Positions 59,367 through 64,000 of a stretch of 64,000 nucleotides of DNA are shown here, in pieces; position 1 is the first letter of the stretch; every line of letters begins with the position of its first letter. The stretch is from Paenibacillus apiarius. Lineage in GTDB: Bacteria > Bacillota > Bacilli > Paenibacillales > Paenibacillaceae. Location: NCBI RefSeq assembly GCF_017052585.1, contig NZ_JAFFHZ010000001.1, positions 3,824,001-3,888,000 on the forward strand, written 5' to 3'. The translations under genes and the position numbers were made by a program. A model generated the notes under the pieces. It made no database searches and had not been told where the DNA came from. It saw nothing but the letters and a program-made list of their open reading frames with translations.

Positions 59367-60824
59367 TTGTCTAGGAAATGGAAAATAGCGGTGCTGATGT
59401 TGACCGTACTCGCCCTTATCAGCGGCTGTCTCGGGGAAAAGCCGGTGCTGGAGGAGTTAGGGGAAGACGGCAAAGGGAAAATTAAAGTCCTGTATTACGA
59501 CGAAAGCAATTTTTATCGGGAATACGGCAATTATTTCAATGTGAAGTTTCCGGAAATCGAATTTGAAGTAATCAGCACGAGCGAGATGTATGCGAATCAG
59601 GAAGGTCCAGTCGATTACAAGGCGGAGATGAAGAAGTTCCTCGACAAGCATAAGCCCGACGTCATGTTTTTGGATAAGGAAGTGTTCGGAGAATATGCGC
59701 AAGCAGGCAAGCTCTACAATCTTGATGCGGTAATTGCGCAGGAGAAGTTCGATTTGGAAGGATATATGCCGGGCATCATCGATTTGATTCGGGAGAAGGG
59801 AAACGGTTCTATATACGGGCTAACGCCTTCTTTCTATACGAATGTGATGTTCTATAATGCCGATTTGTTCAAGGAGCATGGCATCGAGCCGCCGCGCAAC
59901 AAGATGTCATGGCAGGAAGTCATTGATTTATCTAGCCGGTTCGCAAATATCGGCTCCGGAGAGGACCAAATCTACGGGATGTATGAGGAATACGGTCAGG
60001 CGGATCAAGTGCTAAGAAAAATTGCATCCACTTCTTCGCTGCAGCTGTTCGATGCGAAGGGGGAGAAACTGCTCATCGACTCCGACGGCTGGAAAAACGC
60101 CATTAAGACGGCGGCGGATGCAATACGGAGCAAAGCCATCTATGTTAACCCGCCGCGCAATAGAGGGGACGGGCCTGTCTATATGCCGAACGACGATAAT
60201 AAATTCATGTCAGGCAAGGCCGCAATGATTATGCAGGGACCGTGGTATATGAACCAGCTGAAGAACCGGAAGATGTACACCCAGAATGCCAAGGATTTCG
60301 ATTGGGGCATTGTGACGCTTCCGGTGGATCCGGCTTCGCCGGACACTTCCGCGGATGTCTATTTGAACGAAATTTACGCGATTTCCGCCGACTCCGCCAA
60401 TAAGCGGGCGGCATGGGAATTCATTAAGTTTGTCAATGGCCCGGAAGTGGCCAAGGCCGCTTCGCGAACGTTAGACGGCCGGATTCCGACGCGCAATCAA
60501 TTCTTCAAGGAAGTGGACGGCAAGAGCATGGAAGCCTTCTATATGCTGAAGCCGAAAGACAACGACAAATCATATTGGGATGATAAAGTCCCGATGGAGT
60601 TCTACGAACCATTCGGCCAACTGCAGACGGAGGCGCTGCAAGCCATTATCGACAACAAGAAGACGGTCGATGAGGCGGTAGCGGAGCTGCAGCAAAAAGG
60701 GGAGGCCGCGTTGATTAAAGCGCGAGAGGAAGAGAAGGCGCGCAAGGCGGCGGAGCAAGCCAAATCCGGCTCAACAAGCGAGAAAGCGTCCGGCGAGGCG
60801 ACCGAAGGAACCGATACGAAATAA
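59367..60824 (+). CDS. extracellular solute-binding lipoprotein (intact copy)
   Basis: A 485-residue ABC-type solute-binding protein. The start is TTG at 59367, placed 7 bases after GGGAGA; this gives the lipoprotein signal SRKWKIAVLMLTVLALISGC, with the lipidated Cys at ~21. The mature protein has the family 1 fold marks KIKVLYYDES, DVMFLDKEVFGEYAQAGKL and KAAMIMQGPWYMNQL. The C-terminus is a charged Glu/Lys/Ala coiled tail (~440-485). No MalF/MalG-type permeases follow. Instead there is a truncated paralog and ecsAB, so it may use permeases encoded elsewhere or serve as a lipoprotein with another role. Confidence 0.88.
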   Translation: MSRKWKIAVLMLTVLALISGCLGEKPVLEELGEDGKGKIKVLYYDESNFYREYGNYFNVKFPEIEFEVISTSEMYANQEGPVDYKAEMKKFLDKHKPDVMFLDKEVFGEYAQAGKLYNLDAVIAQEKFDLEGYMPGIIDLIREKGNGSIYGLTPSFYTNVMFYNADLFKEHGIEPPRNKMSWQEVIDLSSRFANIGSGEDQIYGMYEEYGQADQVLRKIASTSSLQLFDAKGEKLLIDSDGWKNAIKTAADAIRSKAIYVNPPRNRGDGPVYMPNDDNKFMSGKAAMIMQGPWYMNQLKNRKMYTQNAKDFDWGIVTLPVDPASPDTSADVYLNEIYAISADSANKRAAWEFIKFVNGPEVAKAASRTLDGRIPTRNQFFKEVDGKSMEAFYMLKPKDNDKSYWDDKVPMEFYEPFGQLQTEALQAIIDNKKTVDEAVAELQQKGEAALIKAREEEKARKAAEQAKSGSTSEKASGEATEGTDTK

Positions 60825-60879
60825 ACGACAGGGAATTAACCGATCCGCTAGCCGGATGATTCAAGCCAGAGATGGTATG

Positions 60880-60916
60880 AAGCCTGCCGCAGCATGAATT
60901 GCTGCCGGCGGGCTTT
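60880..60916 (+). terminator. terminator of the intact lipoprotein gene
   Basis: AAGCCTGCCGCAGCA (60880-60894) pairs with TGCTGCCGGCGGGCTT (60900-60915) with one mismatch and one bulge, followed by TTCGTTT. Confidence 0.72.
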
Positions 60917-60951
60917 CGTTTGTTCTGAAGGAAGCCGTCGGCTGCTTCGTA

Positions 60952-61108
60952 AGATTCGGCCTTCTTTCCCCGTGCAGGAATTGGCGTTGGTACTCTAGGC
61001 GTCTGCAGTCGCATATACGGCATACCGCACCTTCTTGGAGCCAACGGATCTAGTGTTTCTGCTGCGCATGGAGCCGGTTGTTTCGCTATATATGAGCTTG
61101 GGGTGCGG
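60952..61108 (+). pseudogene. relic of an ecsB-like gene (two joined fragments)
   Basis: Bases 60952-61073 match 62880-63002 of the intact ecsB-like gene with scattered differences; shared blocks include CGCACCTTCTTGGAGCCA and CTGCTGCGCATGGAGC. Bases ~61074-61108 match ~63230-63263 (GTTTCGCTATATATG...GCTTGGGGTGCGG). About 228 bases in between are missing. The fragment is out of context, without a start, and ends where helicase-terminator sequence begins. It is a decayed remnant of a tandem duplication. Confidence 0.8.
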
Positions 61109-61242
61109 CGGCTTTTTTTGTGGGATTACGTCGAATAAGCTTAAGTTTTATCTCAATAAGTTTAAGTTTTTATCACAATTGTTGAATGTGGCAAGGCGCT
61201 GATATACTTATGCGTGGAGGATGGAGAAAGGGAGATGAAATT

Positions 61243-61794
61243 TTGTCTGGAAAATGGAAAATCTCAATACTGATGTTAACCGTAATCGCTCTCATTAGCG
61301 GTTGCTTCGGGGAAAAGCCGGTGGGCATTGTAACGGTTCCGATCGATCCGGCTTCGCCGGATACTTCCGCGACTGTCTATTTGAACGAAATTTACGCGAT
61401 TTCCGCCGACTCCGCCAATAAGCGGGCGGCATGGGAATTCATTAAATTCGTCAATGGCCCGGAAGTGGCGAAGGCCGCTTCGCGAACGTTAGACGGCGGC
61501 CGGATTCCGACGCGCAATCAATTCTTCAAGGAAATGGACGGCAAGAGCATGGAAGCCTTCTATATGCTGAAGCCTAAAGATAGTAACACGTCCTGGGGCA
61601 ATGATAAAGTGCCGATGGAGTTCTACCAGCCATTCCGCAAGCTGGAGACGGAAGCGCTGCAAGCGGTTATTGACAACAAGAAGACGGTCGATGAGGCGGT
61701 AGCCGAGCTGCAGCAAAAAGGGGAGGTCGTATTGATTAAAGCGCGGGAAGAAGAGAAAGCGCGCAAGGCGGCGGAGCAAGCCAAATCCGGTTGA
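61243..61794 (+). pseudogene. truncated copy of the solute-binding lipoprotein
   Basis: This is a 183-codon derivative of the gene at 59367. It keeps the TTG start and lipoprotein signal (SGKWKISILMLTVIALISGC, then FGEKPV). An in-frame deletion of ~300 codons joins GEKPV directly to GIVTVPIDPASPDTS, which corresponds to GIVTLPVDPASPDTS near residue 330 of the intact copy. It ends at a TGA where the intact copy has TCA (Ser); homology continues past this stop to the GACCGAAGG block. The promoter spacer is 15 instead of 17 bases. Without the ligand-binding first lobe it cannot work as a normal binding protein. A small lipoprotein could still be made. Confidence 0.85.
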
Positions 61795-61910
61795 TCAAGC
61801 GATAAAGCGTCTGGCGAGGCGACCGAAGGGACACGCAGGCGATGGCCGTCGAGCGTTGGCATTCGCTTCCTTCTTCGCTGTCCGGTATAATAATCCTTGA
61901 GGTGAAACAA

Positions 61911-62696
61911 ATGGAACCTTTATTGCAAATTGATCGCCTGACTGGCGGGTATAGCATCGGCAGACCGGTGCTGCACGATATAACTTTTAATGTAAACGCA
62001 GGTGAAATGGTCGGACTTATCGGATTGAATGGTGCAGGGAAGAGCACGACAATGAAGCATATTCTCGGTTTGCTGGAGCCGCATTCGGGCAAGGTGCGTC
62101 TGCAGGGGCGTGCGCTCTCTGAAGCTCCGGAAGCTTACCGGGCTGCACTTGCTTACGTGCCGGAATCTCCGATATTGTATGATGCGCTAACTGTGCGCGA
62201 GCATCTCGTCTGGACAGCAACCGCTTATGGCGTAGAGCAGATATTATTCGAGAAGCGGGTGGCGGAGCTGGCCGACCTATTCCAGATGAAGCCGCATCTG
62301 GAAAAGGCGGCGCAGCACTTGTCGAAGGGGATGAAGCAGAAGACGATGCTGATGTGCGCATTTGCCGTTCGTCCGCCCTTGTATATTATTGATGAGCCAT
62401 TTCTCGGGCTGGATCCGCTAGGTATCCGGTCGCTCCTGCAATATATGAAGGGTGTGAAGGAGGAAGGGGCTTCACTCTTGGTCAGCTCTCATATTTTATC
62501 GACGATCGAGCATTATTGCGATCAATTCGTGCTTCTCCATCATGGCCGAGTCATGGGAGCGGGAAACGTTCACGCGCTGCAGGAGCAGTTGGCGTCCCGT
62601 TCGGCTGAGGCGGCTACCCAACGCTTGGAAGACCTCTTTTACGCTTGGGTCGGAGGAGACGATGCATCGGACGGTGGACTGACATGGAACGAGTAG
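61911..62696 (+). CDS. ecsA: ABC transporter ATP-binding protein EcsA
   Basis: A 261-residue ABC ATPase. Walker A is GLNGAGKST (~39-47), the signature is the non-standard LSKGMKQ (~139-145), and Walker B is LYIIDEPFLGLDP (~157-169). EcsA-type proteins share the LSKGM form. With EcsB it forms an exporter-like complex that in B. subtilis is needed for normal protein secretion, competence and activity of the RasP membrane protease. The ATG at 61911 has GAGGTG 6 bases upstream, and a TATAAT (61886-61891) lies just before. Its stop overlaps the ecsB start. Confidence 0.87.
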   Translation: MEPLLQIDRLTGGYSIGRPVLHDITFNVNAGEMVGLIGLNGAGKSTTMKHILGLLEPHSGKVRLQGRALSEAPEAYRAALAYVPESPILYDALTVREHLVWTATAYGVEQILFEKRVAELADLFQMKPHLEKAAQHLSKGMKQKTMLMCAFAVRPPLYIIDEPFLGLDPLGIRSLLQYMKGVKEEGASLLVSSHILSTIEHYCDQFVLLHHGRVMGAGNVHALQEQLASRSAEAATQRLEDLFYAWVGGDDASDGGLTWNE

Positions 62697-63937
62697 AGCG
62701 GGAGCTGCGTGCGGCCAAGCTGCCGATCATGGAGGCGGAAGCGTTATGGCAGCAACGGGTGCGGCGGTTCTGGGGAAAAGTGTTGCCGTACCTGCGTTAC
62801 GTCATTCAGAGCGGGCTGGGACTGGTCATCGTCTTTGGATTCGTGACAGGGGTGGCGCTATATGCCTCGTTTCTGGATCAGATTCCGCCTTCTTTCCCTG
62901 TGCGGGAATTGGCGTTGGTGCTCTTGGCGCCTGCGGTCGCATATACGACGTACCGCACCTTCTTGGAGCCAGCGGATCTAGTGTTCCTGCTGCGCATGGA
63001 GCATCAGCTGGGAGCATATATGAAGAGGAGCGTACGCTACAGCCTCTGGCCGCGTATGCTGCTCTTGGTTGCGAGCTGGTGTGTGCTGTGGCCGCTGTAC
63101 AACCGTGCAGACGCGGAGCCAAAGGGTTTTGTCCTCTCGTTGGCGGTGCTGCTGCTCTTTAAAGCGGTTGCCGCCTTCGGCGCTTGGAAAGAACGTCACA
63201 TCGTTGATCCGAAGTGGCGTCTCAGCAGTCGGCTGTTTCGCTATATATGGGCTTGGGGTGCGGTGGCATGCTGGTTATGGCTCAGCTTTCCATTGGCCGC
63301 ACTGTCCTCCGGGATCGCCGGAATTGTCTATATTGCGTGGCTGCTTACGCGGCGTACACTGCATTTCCCGTGGGAAGCGCACATTGCAGCAGAGAAGGTC
63401 CACGAGGGACGCGTCTATTTGTTCTTAAGCGGCTTCGTCGATATGCCGGCTGCGGAAGAACGCCGCTATGCAAGACCGTGGCTCAAGCGGTACGGAGACC
63501 GCTTTGCGTTCACACCGCAGGCTGCCTACCGTTATCTGCTGGCCAAAACATTCGCCAGAAGCGAGCTGCTGGGCATTATGCTTCGATTGAACGGATTGGG
63601 ACTGCTGCTGTTAATCTGGACAAGCGACTCTGAATGGAGCGCGCTCTTATATGGTTTATTCGTATTTGTTATCGGCGCACAGCTTAAGACTCTGTTCACG
63701 TATCACCGTCATGATGTATGGCGCACGATATATCCGATACCGTTGAATGCGCGCCATAAAGCGGCGCTCGATATGAGCACCCGCGTTCACTTGGCATCGG
63801 CCGTGGTGTTAACATTACCGTTATGGTTCGGAACGACGTCGTGGAGCTTTAAGCTGACAGTGTTGGCTGGCGGCGCGGTCATCGCGCTCCTATCTCGCAT
63901 GAAGCGAGCCCGCGCACATACAGAGGATGAGGAGTAA
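62684..63937 (+). CDS. ecsB: ABC transporter permease EcsB
   Basis: A 417-residue integral membrane partner of EcsA, with about eight to ten predicted membrane segments (for example GLGLVIVFGFVTGVALYAS, ~43-61). It starts 13 bases inside ecsA at the ATG at 62684, so the two are coupled. The RTFLEPADLVFLLRMEHQL segment (~98-116) matches the conserved region of the EcsB family, and the size is close to B. subtilis EcsB (408 aa). Part of this gene also exists as a relic at 60952-61108. No ecsC-like gene is visible in the remaining 63 bases. Confidence 0.85.
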   Translation: MERVERELRAAKLPIMEAEALWQQRVRRFWGKVLPYLRYVIQSGLGLVIVFGFVTGVALYASFLDQIPPSFPVRELALVLLAPAVAYTTYRTFLEPADLVFLLRMEHQLGAYMKRSVRYSLWPRMLLLVASWCVLWPLYNRADAEPKGFVLSLAVLLLFKAVAAFGAWKERHIVDPKWRLSSRLFRYIWAWGAVACWLWLSFPLAALSSGIAGIVYIAWLLTRRTLHFPWEAHIAAEKVHEGRVYLFLSGFVDMPAAEERRYARPWLKRYGDRFAFTPQAAYRYLLAKTFARSELLGIMLRLNGLGLLLLIWTSDSEWSALLYGLFVFVIGAQLKTLFTYHRHDVWRTIYPIPLNARHKAALDMSTRVHLASAVVLTLPLWFGTTSWSFKLTVLAGGAVIALLSRMKRARAHTEDEE

Positions 63938-64000
63938 TGCTGGCTTCAAGCTGACCTGTGAGAAAGGGAAAATCGTTGCTTGCTTCACCGAACGCGGACA

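Noticed and set aside
60715-61044. 109-codon minus-strand ORF
   Set aside because: It is the reverse of the lipoprotein tail and ecsB relic. Its likeness to another minus-strand frame at 62826-63122 only reflects the duplicated ecsB DNA.
1-64000. CRISPR arrays, tRNA or rRNA genes, prophage or intact IS elements
   Set aside because: No regularly spaced repeats, cloverleaf or rRNA-like sequence, integrase, capsid or transposase genes were seen.

Overview
The window looks like the chromosome of a spore-former-type Firmicute of the order Bacillales, most likely Paenibacillus or a close relative. This is inferred from the gene set: the dnaB-dnaI primosome pair, HemQ coproheme decarboxylase, YuiB-, YqzM- and YusU-like small proteins, EcsAB, sdhCAB with a fused SdhC, a YesMN-type two-component system and a c-di-AMP riboswitch before ktr genes. 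Strong AGGAGG ribosome sites, frequent TTG/GTG starts and mid-range GC fit this. No rRNA, tRNA, CRISPR array, phage or intact insertion sequence was seen.

Layout. 1-6 kb: end of an NDH-2 gene, an MFS/LysR/PrpF-type organic acid cluster, hemQ and yuiB. 6-8.2 kb: an antibiotic-resistance type ABC-F ATPase behind a long leader. The leader carries an intrinsic terminator that contains the ribosome site, a distant 12-nt perfect complement to the terminator arm, and a short proline-containing upstream ORF. 8.3-14.4 kb: core genes dnaB, dnaI, a secreted SH3-like protein, yqzM, trxA and uvrC. 14.5-18 kb: an AT-richer three-gene cassette related to the two halves of plant Tm-1 proteins, led by a regulator that fuses a TIM-barrel paralog to an AraC DNA-binding domain. 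The cassette lies between two nearly identical terminators. 18-20.8 kb: a secreted beta-rich protein, a small membrane protein and a CPBP protease.

20.9-29.7 kb: a c-di-AMP riboswitch with ktrB-ktrA potassium uptake, a zinc-ribbon membrane protein, a LysR regulator divergent from sdhCAB, and a DUF1871-like protein. 29.8-37.6 kb: aldehyde dehydrogenase, a 900-base region of palindromic repeats including a 182-bp MITE-like element, a phosphoesterase, an EamA transporter, a LysR-hisJ pair and a UMF1-type transporter. 37.6-43.6 kb: a Ca2+ P-type ATPase, an oligo-1,6-glucosidase and a zinc phospholipase C-like protein. 43.7-53.5 kb: a glycan-use locus made of a YesM/YesN pair, a CcpA site, a sugar ABC transporter, a sulfatase and a GH125 alpha-mannosidase. 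53.6-64 kb: a chemoreceptor with a sigma-D-type promoter, CheX, SDR, YusU-like protein, DEAD-box helicase, then a partly decayed tandem duplication of a [solute-binding lipoprotein + Ecs] block.

The most notable items are the ABC-F attenuator, the Tm-1-like cassette with its enzyme-like sensor, and the duplication relic before ecsAB. All functional calls come from reading motifs and gene order by eye; no database search was run.
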